Source: Balaenoptera acutorostrata
Lineage: Eukaryota > Chordata > Mammalia > Artiodactyla > Balaenopteridae
Reading direction: 5' to 3'
Length of the DNA stretch: 64,000 nt
NCBI RefSeq assembly: GCF_949987535.1
Contig: NC_080074.1
Coordinates: forward strand, 43,569,641-43,633,640
Shown here: positions 44,376 to 57,654 of the stretch, in pieces
Layout: each line of letters opens with the position of its first letter
Position numbering within the stretch: the stretch's first letter is position 1
The notes under the pieces: generated by a model
Database searches by the model: none
Seen by the model: only the letters and a program-made list of their open reading frames with translations
What the model was told of the DNA's origin: nothing
Made by a program: the position numbers and the translations under genes

Positions 44376-46900
44376 ACTCCAAACATAAAAGGTATTTGTA
44401 TTGATTTATATGATTCTTCTAAAGCAGGAGAGGGGTCATAATCATAGGAATTTATTGGTACTTTACTCTTAGTAGGGAAAAAAATACCATTTATTAACGT
44501 GTTTAGTAATTAAAATACTCAGCCTATTACAATTCATACTAATAAATATGTGTCTATATGTATATGTGTATATATATATATATACACACATTTATATTTA
44601 AATTTACGGAGTAATGGACACTGCTGTATTCTATGTGCAATGGGGAGAAATGATGCTCGTTCAAGGTCTAAATCAGTTACATTTTGTATTCTCCATGGAA
44701 TGTATGGTAAAATATTGCTTTTTTGCGTCTTGTTTTTTTGGCTTCCCTGGGAACCTCAGCTAACCAAACTTTTGCAGTAGTTTAGTTGTTATCTAATATT
44801 TGGATTTTAGGAAGGTGGTCAAATTCTGTAGTCTGTGGAGCAATGGCCTGATAAATGATTTTGGAAAATGGGTTTGGAAAAAGCCTTTGGGCACTGGGCC
44901 TACACAGAACTCACTCATAGACCCCTGGTGACAACAGTTAGCACAAAGCAACTGGCTTAAAAAAGAGAAAAACACTGGCGTTTTGCAACTCATTTTTACA
45001 TTGCACCATTTATTATAATCTCTTTGTGGCATCCTGTGTTTAAGGAAATAATGTTATCATCCATTTCCAGAAATGCTTTGGATAACTTCTTCTTGGAAAC
45101 CCTTCCCACGCATTTGTATTTTGGTATCTCTCCATTATTTCCCACTTAGGCAGGCTGACCACAGGGACACCGGGGGACTCTCTGGCTCTGGAATGCACCA
45201 GCCTCCCACTTTTGCATGCCGGAGACACACGTGGGATTGTCTGGAAAGAGAAGGAGGGAGTCATGATTTGGAGGGAAAGCTAAATATAGCATTTGACTCA
45301 ACTGAGGGAAAATGTAACCATCACCACCACCACCTGGTATCATGGGGAGGTGGGGGGAGATTCAAGGGAGCTGCCTGGGATCATCTCATGAGGTTCGGTG
45401 TCCAGTGTCACCCTGGTTGCTGATGACAGGTGATCTCAGAATGGTGGTGGGCAGCAAGCCCAGGGAGCAGTCTTTCTGTATTGGAGCAGAAGAGTGGAAG
45501 CGCTGGGGTGGCAAGGATGTCTCTGAGAACATATAAAACGGAGAGATGTGTTCAGTCTATTAAAAGGAGAGTTTTTTTGGGGGGCGGGTAGGGAGTTTGC
45601 CGATGAATTAGAGATTACTGAAAAACTAAGCAAGGGGATAAAATGATGACTAATTCTAAGAAAAACAGAAAGTTTACAAGAAAAGAAATACAGAAAACAA
45701 CATGATGCAGCTGTGAATAAATGTTACGTAATTATGATAATGTAATACTGAATACTGATTTAACCCAAAAAATTATATTGGGAAGATGAGTGGAAAAGCA
45801 GGAGTTTGTGTGTGTGTGTGTGTGTGAGTGCGTGCGTGTTGAATTATATGGAAGCTAATTTCTCATTTTCAGTAGTATGGTGTCAATAGATAATATCTAT
45901 TAATAAATTGAAAAATCAAGAACTAGCAGTATAAGCATACTATTTAGAAATACGGAGGTGAGAAAGAGCCATAAGAATCGAAAGTAATTGCTCTCAGGAG
46001 ACAGGGAATAAGAATGTAACTTTGATCATTGAAATTAAGTTAAAAGTGATCCCAAATTTGTCTTCGGTCATTTCAGCTAATTTACCTTTTAAAACTAAAG
46101 CCTGTCCTGAAGAAATTAAGGTAAGCAGAGAAGTAGGGCAGCCATCAAGTAAGAATTTTCAGTGAGAGTGGAAAACAGAGCCCAGAGTTACCGTACCGTT
46201 AACTGAAGCTGTTGGTGCACAGGCTTCTCAAAATGGACTCGGGTAAAAATAGGAAGGGCTAGGAAGTGACTTTGGCGCCACGTTACTTTTCTTCTGGAGG
46301 CTGTCCAAGATTTGAATCTGCAAAAAAGTATCTCACCAGATCCTGAGAGCTGGAGAATATAGTCCTAGTGCAAAATAGCGGTCAGAACATTTACTCTGTG
46401 GATTTGATCCCACCATTAAACTGGAGCCAGTCTACGCTCTTCCCACCCGCATGGTGGAGTTATCTGTAGTGGATTAGGACTACTCCACATATTTTCCCGG
46501 AATCCAGATTGTTGCAGGGCCCATCCCTGACTATGCCAGAGTTTCTCTGGGCAATGCGGAACCATTCCTGCGCCCTTCTGTGAGAGCTGCCTAGCACAGG
46601 GCTAGAAACCTGGGAACTACATTTCCAGAATCCCTTGCCATAGGGTCCCAGTTAGATTCTGTCACTGGGAGGCACTTGTGAGAGATCTGGAGGCAGAAGT
46701 GATACATATGGTTCATGCAGCAGTGGGGGTAGATGGAAAGGCTTTTTTACTGGACGTGAGATTTTGCAGCAACGTCTAGGCAACGCCCTGGGAGTCATCT
46801 GTTGTGGTGTTGCCGCCAGCTGTAATCATTGGCGGTAGGTACCTTGGGATTCAGGCAACTTCTTGATTCTCTGAAAGCAAGGACAAACTTGAGAGCTAGT
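44376..46900. other. Mostly single-copy sequence with microsatellites
   Basis: A TATATG/ATATAT patch lies at 44545-44590 and (GT)n at 45806-45826. Several 60-116 codon frames at 45.0-45.6 kb have no coding support. Confidence 0.35.
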
Positions 46901-46904
46901 AATG

Positions 46905-47165
46905 TTTCCACTTAAACCTTAGATTCACAAAGACCTAGATTTGAATCCTGACTCTTCCTTTTTAAAAACTATGTAACCCTGAGTTAATGTTTTTTAAAAA
47001 ATTCTTGATTTATGTTTTTTCAACTGTAGAAAAAGGGTAACATCATTTATCTCATAGATGATGAGGAATAAATATAATACACGTAAGAATGCCCAGCAGA
47101 AGACCTGCCACCAGAGTAGGTACTCAATAAATGGTAGCTATTGCTATTATTGCTATTATTTTTAT
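46905..47165 (+). repeat. Sense MIR
   Basis: CTAGATTTGAATCCTGACTC, ACTATGTAACCCTGAG, GTAGGTACTCAATAAATGG: sense MIR with its 3' end. A T/A-rich stretch interrupts the middle. Confidence 0.75.
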
Positions 47166-48785
47166 CCTCTGTTTGCCACCTGCCACTTTTGTTATTTATG
47201 CTATAGCTGCTGTGCAATCACCAGGCAAGAAACCTGTGTGCAGGGTGCCGGGTTGAGCAGCTAGGATAGCTTGCCTACTCCTCCTTCCATAAACTTCTCC
47301 TTTTACATAAAGCTGGAATGTCCACATTTTCCCTTCTCCCTGCCTCAGAGCATAAGCCTGAGTCTACCAGATACCCAGGACTGCCTGTGTGCAGGAAACC
47401 AGGACTGATCAAGTCGGCTGTGACCTTGGCACATGGGTTTTGCTTTTTTTGTTTTTCCTAGTTTGCTTCTTTCAATAACCCAGGGAGTGCGGTAGCCCCT
47501 ACCTTTTTCTTCATGTGATGAGCTGACATTTGATTGACATCTTTGGCTCTGCGGCTTTTGGGGGGCCAATCACTCGCTCCTACTAGGTCTCCATGCTTGA
47601 CCTAGACTCATTCTTACACATCTGGGGGCTTTCACAACAAATCTCATTGCAAGGCGGAACCCTTCTGAGGCGAAGTTGTAGAATTCCTGATTTGGAGAAT
47701 TTCTTTCCCATCCCCCCTTTTATATGTGAAACACCAGATGTTCCAGCTGATGAGCCCTATAAGTGATTTCTTCCCCCTCATTGATTTAAAAAATTGTACC
47801 CTTTCACTATATGGTACATGATCAAGCACTTTAAAATATATAATTAATTAAAGTGTTTACTGAAACTACAAGCAGGCAAAATACATGCAAATGAAGGAGG
47901 AAATCTATACAAATAGCCTAAGAATAGCCAACTCTTCATGGGCTGACTTAATCCTGAGGTCTAAGAAACAGGAGTCCTTGCAGATGGAGGTGGTAGCCAG
48001 TTCAGACGTGGAGGCCACCGCACTTAGCATGCAGTTTCTACTTCCCTCTTGCTTACAGCTACAGATTCCTAGCAGAAATTTTTAGCCTCTCTCTGTCTTC
48101 AAGAAATATGGACAAACAGGGAGAGGGGGAAAAAAATAAATGAATCTATAGAGTGAAAGTTATCATATCATGATCTATTCCATTTCCCCCACTATTTCTA
48201 ATTTCTTCTCTCTCTGTTCTACATTTCCAAAAGGCTCACAATGAAACAGGTCCTCAGGGGAAGGCAAGATGCTGTGGGAGAAGTCTCTTCCCTGTCCTTC
48301 ATCAGAGACCCTAGCTCTAGGATGATTGCTTGTGATGCTGTGAGAAACAGAGTCTGCTTTCTTGCCTAGTGACCTATGACTAAAAATGAATTGAAACAAA
48401 ACACCTTCATTAAGAGATGTTTTTTTTCTTGAACAAAAAATATAAAATGTCCCTTACTTTAAAAGACAGGATTTGTGCATGAAAATAATTAAAATACCAA
48501 ATAATCAAACACATGCATCTTTTCCCTATTGTGATAAGAGCCAAAGAAAGGAAGAGACAGAGGGAAAGAGGAAGGAAAGTATAGGGTTTTCTATTCAGTG
48601 GTCATTGGGTTGGTCAAATTTGTCTTTTTGACAATTGACTTTAGCTGTTAATTTTGGATGTGGTTAGCAGCTTTACGGTAATTCACCACTGTTCACAGAT
48701 TTTCTGCGACTTTAAAAAGCCTTTCATGATCCTCAGTGGGGCGTCAGAACAGCAGACTGGGGTGAGTGAGGATGTCATTTTTTTT
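47166..48785. other. Single-copy sequence with no supported gene
   Basis: A poly-T of about 20 bases lies at 48778-48795. Nothing else recognised. Confidence 0.3.
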
Positions 48786-48795
48786 TTTTTTTTTT

Positions 48796-49045
48796 CCCAG
48801 GGATGGGAGTTGGGAGGGAGACAAACTATAGTCTGTGGGCCAAATCCAGCCTGCCACCTGTTGTTGTAGATAAAGTTTTATTGGAGCCCAGCCATGTCCA
48901 TTTGTTTACATGTTGTCTACAGCTTCTCTTCTGCAACAATGGCAATGTTGAGTAGTTGTGACAAACATCATCTGGCCCACAAAGCCAAACACTTTTACTA
49001 TCTGACCCTTCACCGAAAAAGTCTTCCAAGCTCTGGTCCAGGATG
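48796..49045. repeat. hAT-like MER element
   Basis: ACAAACTATAGTCTGTGGGCC, TAAAGTTTTATTGGAGCCCAGCC, TGAGTAGTTGTGACAAAC and CTATCTGACCCTTCACCG follow a common non-autonomous DNA repeat from end to end. Name not assigned. Confidence 0.65.
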
Positions 49046-49589
49046 AAGGGTTGTTGTAGCTAGAGTCCCATTAGCTGCTGGTTGAGTGTGACAGACTGGG
49101 TGAAATTAAGCCAAGAGCTAAATTTGACTCTTGAAGTGCTTTTGTAGTAACTGAAAACTGAAAACATTTTGTAGTAACTCAAAACTGCAAATTGCTTGTG
49201 AACTGTCGTATGGTTGGTTTCATTTGGATACAATCATTCAGTTTTTCAGTCACTCACGGTTTAAGCAAATGTTTACATTCACATCACCCTACATGGGTTT
49301 GATGAAGAGTGGGCTTCGAGTATTTGTTGAAGTGAATGAATTACCCTTGCTAGCACCTAGATGTCAAGCAAATGATTCTGAAAATGGAACTCCTTTTTCC
49401 TTCTGGGATGAGATGGAAATATTTTAAGAAGGCTTGTTGGATGAAGAACCTTTATGATTTGTGAGAAAGATGGACACTAGAATATAAGATTACTTATAAT
49501 TAGGCAAATTTACATTATAAAATCAAAATACTATTTTTAAAAAGCATCTTCATGCCCATGTCTCCCCAGTTCTTTCTCTAAAGACAGAC
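49046..49589. other. Unassigned sequence
   Basis: GTAACTGAAAACTGAAAAC and GTAACTCAAAACTGC form a small local duplication near 49147-49185. Nothing else. Confidence 0.3.
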
Positions 49590-49835
49590 ATTATAAAGTA
49601 GTGAGTAAGATAAGTGAAGGATCTAGTGCCATACACATTTGGGTTTGAATTCTGGCTCTGCCATTACTACCTGTGTGGCCTTGGACAAGTTACTTAACCT
49701 CTCTGTGTTTCCTCATTTTTCATGTGGGAATGATAATAGTACCTATGTCATGGGGTTGTTATGAGGATTGATTGAGATGAGGCAGGCAAAGACTTAGTAC
49801 TGTGATGGTGCCAAGTTAGCTATTATATTTATAGT
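49590..49835 (+). repeat. Nearly complete sense MIR
   Basis: GGTTTGAATTCTGGCTCTGCC, GGCCTTGGACAAGTTACTTAACC, GGGTTGTTATGAGGATTGA: a well-preserved MIR core. Confidence 0.9.
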
Positions 49836-50929
49836 CCCCTCTCAGAAAATTCAACCAGCTCTACCAGAATCTTAATTTCCTGTACTTGCTTCTCAAAATC
49901 TCCCCCTTAATCTGCCTGAGATGTCAAAGACAGGGCTGTTTGGCTGTGTCATATGAAAACCCTCCTCTGATTAGGGGAAGATGTGATCTCTACAGAAACG
50001 AGAGCCCTGGTGGCAGTACCCTGCAGTGATTTGAGCTAGCTCCTAATATCCTGGCCATCAGTCTTTCTGGGAGAGAACTATGTGAGTCACAGAGGGAAAG
50101 GGACCATCTCTGTGTTACCGAACCATGACCAATGGCTTGCCAATCATAAGAATGGGTCTCTCTCTTTGTTCAATACAAGTTTTTACCTGTTCCATTGTCC
50201 TTCTGACTCGGGCCTATCTTTAGTTCTCGCATCTGGAAAAATCTCTGACAAGAGGAGTTATTAAGCTGCTCCCTTGGTTGGCATGAGGTTAATTCCACCA
50301 GACTTGTGATATTTTGCTGTTATTGTTCATGTGTGAAGCTGTGCCCACTGGTACTTTTGCATCTGTGCTCCAGTCATCTTCAAGTTTTCCTTGGGTTACC
50401 TTTTATCACCTCCTTTTACTGAAAGCACAGATGTTAGGATTCAGAAGAGTTTAGCCAGGTGTTGGTGAATCTGAATCATTGCTTTTGGTGGAAAAAATTC
50501 CCCTGGCAGGCTTGTGGTTGGTAGAGGATTCACCATCCATCCATCCTTCAATCCGTCCACCTGCTGTGATACTGTGAAATAATATTGAATTTGACTTTTG
50601 TTTTTACCTAAAATTCTCCTGTTAGCTATTCTCATCTCCTCTTTCAACCTCCTTTTCCTTATGTGTTAAATGAGAATAATAAATGTTAGTCTAATTATCT
50701 TTGTCTGGACTCATTTCTTACCACCAGCCGTCCTCTCCACAGTCCCCTTCACACCTTCACACCATACATACATTTTTGGATAAATGGAGGTACTGTGATC
50801 ATTGCAGTTTTGCTGTGAAGTTTATGTCAGGTCGCATATGTGAAAACACTTATTACTGTGTCTGTTACAGCACAGGTGTTTCTTGGATCCTCATATCTGA
50901 ATTCCACGTCCAGCTATGTGTCACATTCA
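49836..50929. other. Single-copy sequence with no supported gene
   Basis: No recognisable repeat or exon. Confidence 0.3.
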
Positions 50930-51145
50930 CAGAATTGTGTTTTAGAAGACTTGTGGTAGAGTCCCAGCTCTGTCACTTAGTATCTGTGACACTTCGAGCA
51001 CATTATATCATTTACTTCTGCAAATTGCAGTTTTTCGTCAATAACGTGAGGAAACCTCTGCTATGTTGTTAGGGAGATCAAGGGAAAATACACGAAAAGT
51101 GCTTTCTAAACTGTAAAGGATGTTACAAATGTATAGTGTTATATA
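50930..51145 (+). repeat. Sense MIR, diverged
   Basis: GTAGAGTCCCAGCTCTGTCAC, AGTATCTGTGACACTTCGAGC, AAGTGCTTTCTAAACTGTAAAGG. Confidence 0.7.
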
Positions 51146-52179
51146 GACGGTTATGGCAGTTGCAGCTGCTTTCAGTTGGGAATGATAAGAAAAAGTTAAG
51201 TTTAATGATTTGTTTTTTGCTTTAATTCAGCTTTGCTCAGTAGCCCCAGGACACGCATCTAAGTATTAATAAAACAGGAGAGCTCTTGACCTTGCTTTAT
51301 AATCAAAGCAAACACACACACAGGTCTATCACATCCATCAAATGTCCTACACGCTTTCAGACTTCAGCTGGGGAGAAATGGGTGTGGCAGCCGCCGCAGG
51401 GAAGAATATGAGCCAGTTCACCCCATTAGTGCCCTGGGGCCAAGAGCTGATGGTGAAAAGCTGAAGGGGAGACAGGGCACCAGTTTAACCCAGAGGAGAG
51501 AAGTTGCTTAAGCGCCTGACCTGGCCAGTCTTTCCCTGTTGCCTCAGTTGAAAAGGGGTTAATTGCTCAAGTCACCCAGCTGTTTGCCCTGAGTCTCTGA
51601 TTCGCTTTGCAGTGGGGGAGGGAGGGTGAGTAGGTGGGGGGGGGGGGTTGCTGCTCGTCCTGTTCCTCTTCCTTCTTCAATCCAGGGAAGTTGGAGGGAG
51701 AGGATGGAAGGCGGCCTGAGTCACCTCTAGGAGACAGTTGCTTTCCCCAGGGCTTGCTTTCCTTGAGCATAGAGGAGACACTTCCAATGGCATGAACTCT
51801 GGAGAAAACGGATGAATCAACGTCATCCTCATCTCACGCATCACACTTATGTGACCTCATTTTCTAGCTGATGGTTTGGAGGCCTGAGGTCAGCACAGGA
51901 CTCGACAGAGAGAGGAGAGAAGACAGAGAATGTACATGAGAGAATGTAGTATGCTAAGAAGGGTACCTGTCCAGGCGGGCTAGGTGTCTCAGAAGCAAGA
52001 AGACTCTCTGGAAGGTAGGTACCTGGTGGTTATGGCCAAGCCAAGCCTTGTGTGGGGCCAGGTGTAACAGCTGATTCATGGATTCATACAAGAAATTGGG
52101 CAAAAAAAATCACTCTGGATATTAGTTTCAAAGATGCTGTGGTTGCAGGGAAAAGCATCTAGGACATTTTTAGACACTG
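51146..52179. other. Unassigned sequence with a poly-G run
   Basis: A G-run lies near 51637-51649 within a G-rich stretch that could form a quadruplex. No gene supported. Confidence 0.3.
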
Positions 52180-52320
52180 TTGAGGCTACTGTACAAATGT
52201 AATTTTACTTAATCCCTATAGAAATATTATGAGAAGAGTTACAGATGAAAAAACATAGATTCAGAGGAGCCTAAAGCTATTAGCTTAAATGGAGGGGATT
52301 GATTTGATTCAGAAGTCCCT
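52180..52320 (-). repeat. Antisense MIR, diverged
   Basis: TTTTACTTAATCCCTATAG, GTTACAGATGAAAAAACATAG, GATTCAGAGGAGCC. Confidence 0.6.
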
Positions 52321-53088
52321 GTTCTTTCTTTAGTTTCGTGTATAGACCGTCAAGCTAAACTATGTCCTTTGCGGATAGGACTTTTGTCCCTCTGAATCCA
52401 TGGGACCACTGTTGCTTCAGTTGTGGTGAGAATTTTGTTATCCTTACGCAAAAACACTGTGGCAGCAAATGGTCCTGCTCATTGATATTCTGGTACTTCT
52501 TCTGCCACATAGGTTTGTACTGCCCCCCTCCTTGAAGATAGCCATGGCCAGGTGACTTATTGTGAGCAACAGAGCATGAGTGAAAGTGACTTGTGTCACT
52601 TCTAGGTGGAAGAATGTAAGAACCAATGAGAAATTCACCATGTTTTCTTCTAATGGCCACTGTTAACTCACCAGTTGGTAAAGCGTCTGAGACTAGTGAG
52701 GAAACATGGAGTTGAACCCCTGTTTATTTAGCGTAAGAAATAATCAAACTTAATTGTTAAAAACCCCTAAGATTTTAGGATTGTTTGTTACTGCAGCATG
52801 ACCTAACCTGTCCTGACTTATACCAGCAGGAAATAATTTTCCTATCATTCATTATTTCAGAAGGTGTGTTCTGTGTTGGGTTTATAGTGGTGAGCATAGC
52901 TGCCTTCCAAAAGGTGTGTTCTTAGGGAAGAGAAAGAATGGAGAAATGGGCTGACAGGAGTAAGAAAAAATATGTAAAAACTAAATAAGTCATCTCTTTC
53001 ATTTGTTTGTGTTTATAATCAGTGAACACGTTTTAAATTGTGGACACATTTTAGGTGGTGGGTAATTTCTGAAGAATCGGAGATAATA
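52321..53088. other. Unassigned, possibly including an old LTR-like repeat
   Basis: TGGCCAGGTGACTTATTGTGAG and GAAAGTGACTTGTGTCACTTC (52540-52610) recall an old LTR-related repeat, but I cannot name it. CCAAAAGGTGTGTTCT-type wording occurs twice at 52860-52925. Confidence 0.3.
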
Positions 53089-53093
53089 ACTAC

Positions 53094-53473
53094 TAGTTTG
53101 CTTGGGCTGCCATAGCAAACTACGATAGTCTGGGCAGCTTAAGCAACAGAAACTTATTTTCTTGGGGTCCTGGAGGCTAGAAGTCCAAGATCAAGGTGTT
53201 AGAAGGGTTGGTTTCTTCTGAGGTCTCTCTTCTTGGTTTGTAGATGGTCATCTTCACAATGTCTTCCCTCTGTACGTGTCTGTGTCCTAATGTCTTTTTT
53301 TTTTTTTTATAAAGACACCAGTTATATAAGATTAGGGCCCATCCTAATGATCTCATTGAACCTTAAGTACTTCTTTAAAGACTCTCTCTTCAAGTACAGT
53401 CACATTCTGGGGTACTGGGGGTTAGGACTTCAATGTATGAATTCGGTGGGGGGGAACATTTCAGCCTATAACA
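53094..53473 (-). mobile_element. MaLR-type LTR (MLT1/MST group), reverse orientation
   Basis: GGGCTGCCATAGCAAACTACG, GGAGGCTAGAAGTCCAAGATC, TTGGTTTCTTCTGAGG, CACATTCTGGGGTACTGGGG, ending CAGCCTATAACA. Possible 5-bp duplication ACTAC/ACTAT (53089-53093, 53474-53478). Related to the copy at 18.4 kb. Confidence 0.87.
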
Positions 53474-53659
53474 ACTATGGAGTAGTACCTGCTACATAAT
53501 ATATACTCAAAAAATGACTTGAATGTCTTTGGCCTCAGCCACACATTTCCTACATATTTTGCTCTGGCCAGCCACCCCCAACAGACTGTATCTCACAGCA
53601 ACTGCAGTGTTTCACTGATCTCTTCATTGCTCTTTTAACCCCACACCAAAACGATATGG

Positions 53660-53815
53660 ATGGGAAAGAACTCTAAAGTAATTGTGAGGAGGGTGCTCCT
53701 AGTCCCATTTTTTATAGCTAATGAAACTGGAGCTCAGAGATGTTAAGTGACTTATCCTAGGTCACACAGCCAATTTATGAATACTGAGCACCTGGAATTG
53801 TCTTTCTATTAGGTC
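53660..53815 (-). repeat. Antisense MIR
   Basis: ATGAAACTGGAGCTCAGAGATG, TTAAGTGACTTATCCTAGG, GTCACACAGCCAATTTATG: typical antisense MIR core. Confidence 0.85.
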
Positions 53816-55223
53816 AGAGCTAATGCAGTTTACACTAATAGAGTTTGGGCTTTAAGTGAAGGAGAGTGTATGAGAAGTTCTCAGAGAAGATTTGCAGACT
53901 GGGATGAGAAGAGCAAAGAGATCATTCCGAGTGATTGGAGCGACATAAGCAAAGGTAGAATCAAGAAGGGTAAAGGGGCTCCTTATTTTTAGCCACTGTC
54001 TGTCCACTCTCTAATCTGTAAGATGGTACATACGATGGTACATATGAGGATTCACGATGAGTCCTCATGTTGAGGTTGGGCTGACGGTGCCTCTCTAGAT
54101 AATCCAGGAAATAATGAGACATCTTGGATGTGTCATCAATTTATTTACTTGTTCATTGGGAAAGCCATAATGATTATTCACCAGCCAGTTTATATTTGCA
54201 AAGTGGTTTGCCCTAATTTTGATATGATTTCTCTCTAGCAAACTGGTTCAGGGTGGTCACCGCAAGTGACTCAGCTTGCCAAGGAAACATTTAAAGATAT
54301 AAAGATATTAAATAAGTTCACCCAGAGCAGCTCAGAGCAAGAGCTGGGATTAAGAATTGGAAACTTCAGAGACCTCCTCTGTTTTTGCCTCTGGGACCGG
54401 CTTTTTCCACAAATAGGCTTCTTGGAATGATGAGCGGATTCCATGAAGAGCGTGGCATTTTCTATAACCATTTATTAAAAATGCAAGTCATCAAATTAGA
54501 AGAAAGGCATACCAGGGAAGCGGGGAGGCCCACTCTCTGGGCCAGGGTTTTAGAGCGAGGGTCCTGGACCGGGCTCCCTGTAGCACATTCGTACTGACGG
54601 CCATGAAAGGCTTCAGCGTCTTGAATGAGACAGCTGCTTGTACAGAGGCGTTTTTTATGAGCTGACAAGTTAGCCAGGAACAAAGCATGTTTGTAGGAAG
54701 TAAATCGCTGCCAGTTTTAATCTGAGCTTTTCATTCAGCTGTGGCCGGAGACAATTGAGTTTTTAATGTTCCGCATGAAGTTCCTTACTTCAGAATTTGG
54801 TCAGAATAAGGCCCGGGATTTGGTTTTGGCTTAGGTGCTCCATTTTCAAAATGTCACTGAAATCAATGAAAACAAAAGCACTGCTGGTTTTTTGCATTTC
54901 CTGCCGATCATAACTTTTCCAGGCGACAGGGTCTGGACAAAGAAAGCTGCCTCCACGAAGGATGTTTCTGTTTCTCGCTCCAAGACTGAGCTTAAAGAGG
55001 GGAGATAAACAGTTGACATGTTATGATGTGAAATTGATTTAAGGTCCACAGTGAGCTGAGAATTAAGCTGAGGTTCCGGGCAGAACCCATTGGGGTCTTG
55101 AGGAGTCCTAGGAAATTGCGCTGAGTCACACTGATGTGAGTGAAGAATTGCCTCAGATCTAGCTTCTCTGGGAGAGATGATTTTCCCAAGAAAAATTTCC
55201 AGATAACTGAAGAGAATTTCTTT
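53816..55223. other. Single-copy sequence with no supported gene
   Basis: A faint L2-like trace occurs at 53900-53960. 54.2-55.2 kb is repeat-free by eye, but no exon structure can be defended. Confidence 0.35.
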
Positions 55224-55241
55224 AAAAAAAAAAAACTTTAC

Positions 55242-55598
55242 GGACTTCCCTGGTGGCGCAGTGGTCAAGAATTCTCCTGCCAATGCGGGGGACACGGGTT
55301 CGAGCCCTGGTCCGGGAAGATCCCACATGCCGCGGAGCAGCTAAGCCCGTGCGCCACAGCTACTGTGAGCCTGCACTCTAGAGCCTGCGAGCCACAACTA
55401 CTGAGCCTGCGTGCCACAACTACTGAAGCCCACTCTCCTAGAACCCGTGCTCCGCAACAAGAGAAGCCACTGCAATGAGAAGCCCGTGCACCGCAACTCA
55501 GAGTAGCCCCCGCTCACTGCAACTAGAGAAAGCCCATGCACAGCAACGAAGACCCAACACAGCCAAAAATAAATAAACAAAATATATAAATTTATTTA
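55242..55598 (+). mobile_element. CHR-2 type SINE, full-length form
   Basis: GGACTTCCCTGGTGGCGCAGTG head, B box GGTTCGAGCCC, the extra GTGCCACAACTACTGAAGCCC block, and an AAATAAATAAAC tail. AAAAACTTTAC before it and AAAGAACTTTTAG after it suggest a decayed duplication. Same structural class as the copy at 8.2 kb. Confidence 0.94.
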
Positions 55599-56095
55599 AA
55601 AAAAGAACTTTTAGAAAGCACTTTTGTCGAAATTCTTTAACAATGTATTATACACTTCCTTGCCTTATCAACAAGAGTGTAGACCATAACAGGCCCTGTT
55701 CTTCACGATTGAGGGTAATCATTGTCTGCACCGGCTCTACTGTAGTGATCCCTGAGGGCTCCTGAGCTGTCCGTCACTGAACCAGTTCACTGGGGGAAGC
55801 TGCAGATTGGCTGCATGATGGTTGGGTGCCCCTGGGGATTTGTAGTTTTATTCTCGACCATGAATGGAATTTTCATTAGAATCTTAAAATAAAGGCAGCA
55901 TCTGAGAATACTCAAATCCTGCTACGGGGGAATGATAACTATTTACCAAGTCAACTAAGTTAGCATTTCAACAGGTCAACGAGATTGGTTTCACCAGCGA
56001 TACCTTCTCATTAGAAAGTTGATCCTGGACCTTAGAGTTTCTGTCACCTGACACTTTTCACTGTTTGTCTCTTCGTATACATGTGGCAGGGCCTT
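55599..56095. other. Unassigned sequence
   Basis: No gene or repeat supported. Confidence 0.3.
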
Positions 56096-56111
56096 AAAAA
56101 CCACCTTTGTG

Positions 56112-56411
56112 GGGCTTCCCTGGTGGCGCAGTGGTTGAGAATCTGCCTGCCAATTCAGGGGACACGGGTTCGAGCCCTGGTCTGGGAAGATCCCACATGC
56201 CGCGGAGCAACTAGGCCTGTGAGCCACAACTACTGAGCCTGCGCGTCTGGAGCGTGTGCTCCGCAACAAGAGAGGCCGCGATAGTGAGAGGCCCGCGCAC
56301 CGCAATGAAGAGTGGCCCCCGCTTGCCACAACTAGAGAAAGCCCTCGCACAGAAATGAAGACCCAACACTGCCAAAAGTAAATAAGTAAATAAATTTAAA
56401 AAAAAAAACCA
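56112..56411 (+). mobile_element. CHR-2 SINE, central-deletion form
   Basis: GGGCTTCCCTGGTGGCGCAG head, B box GGTTCGAGCCC, GAGGCCGCGATAGTGAGAGG, and an A-rich tail. AAAAACCACCTTTGTG at 56096-56111 repeats exactly at 56412-56427 (16 bp), so this is a young insertion. Confidence 0.97.
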
Positions 56412-56427
56412 AAAAACCACCTTTGTG

Positions 56428-57160
56428 TTTGCATAATGTCTAGTTATTGTAATGCAACTCAGTCCAGGACAACTCAAACTCTAAAAACTAGAACTTCGCT
56501 GCTTTTCACCATACTCACTGAATGATCATTTGTGTCTTTTAAACTGTCTACAAACTATGCAGTCTCCTTCGGAATTCTACCTTCTGATGGATGAACCTTC
56601 CATTTCCCTAGGGATTTTACCCTAGCTTCCTGAACTCACAGTACTCCAGTGGTTGAGTTATTCTCTGGCGATTCTGGGATCCAGTCTGCACTGAACACAG
56701 TCAGCCTGTGGTCGACCTGACCTTAATTGTCTAAACACTTTAATAATAAAGAGAATGGATATTTATTTCCATCTGCAGTTTTGGGTGGGAAAAGATTGGT
56801 TTTGTGGCTGAATGCCACTAGGAAAACTTTCTTCCCCAGGAAAAAAATGAACCTGAATTCATGGTCTTTCCAGCAATTCTATTTTGAAATAATCTTCTTT
56901 TGATCCTATGGGATCAAAAATAATACCAATACTTTTGACTTATTTCAAACTATTTCTTTTCTAGTAGTTAATCCTTTTGGCAATTTTTAACTGTATAATA
57001 TTTTTTCTACTGGTAGGTTGTGATCATCTGTTTTGCATTGTTTTCTGATTCTTGTCTATTTGCTGAAATCCCTGGATGAGAGGGAGAATATTCTTCGTGA
57101 TTTTAATTGATTTTATTTGTTTGTTTGCTACAGCTTTATCAAGTCAAAGGGCCTTAATCT
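56428..57160. other. Unassigned sequence
   Basis: No gene or repeat family recognised. Confidence 0.3.
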
Positions 57161-57165
57161 AAGGG

Positions 57166-57639
57166 TGTGGTAGGCTGAATAATGGCCCTTAAAGACATTG
57201 ACCCCAATCCTTGGAATCTGTAAATGTTACCTTACATGGAAAAAGGGTCTTATTAGATGTGACTAAGTTAAGAGTCTTGAGATAGGGAGGTTACCCTGGA
57301 TTATCTGGGAGCACCTTAAATGCAATGATGGGTGTCTTTACAAGAGAGGGGCAGAGGGAGATTTGACACAGGTACGAGAAGGTAATGTGACCACAGCAAC
57401 TGAGATTGGATGATGTGACCATAAACCGAGGATGCAGCCACCAGAAACTGGAAGAGGCAAGTAACAGACTCTCCCCTGGAGTCTCCAGAGGGAGCATGGC
57501 CCTGTTGACCCCTTGGATTTAGCCCAGTGATATTGATTGCAGACTTCTGGCTTTCACCACTAAGAAAGAAGACATTCTGGTTATTTTAAGTCACCAAGTT
57601 TGTGGTAATTTGTTACAGAGGCCATAGGAAACTAATACA
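57166..57639 (+). mobile_element. Complete MLT1-type MaLR LTR
   Basis: 474 bp from TGTGGTAGGCTGAATAATGG to GGAAACTAATACA, TG...CA ended, with the usual order (CCTTGGAATCTGTAAATG, GGATGATGTGACCATAAACC, CTTCTGGCTTTCACCAC). AAGGG at 57161-57165 and 57640-57644 is an intact 5-bp duplication. No internal retroviral sequence, so it is a solo LTR. Confidence 0.93.
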
Positions 57640-57654
57640 AAGGGTAAATGAACT

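Noticed and set aside
54846..55328. 160-codon minus-strand ORF
   Set aside because: Its first part is antisense CHR-2 SINE. The remainder has no recognisable domain or supporting splice structure.
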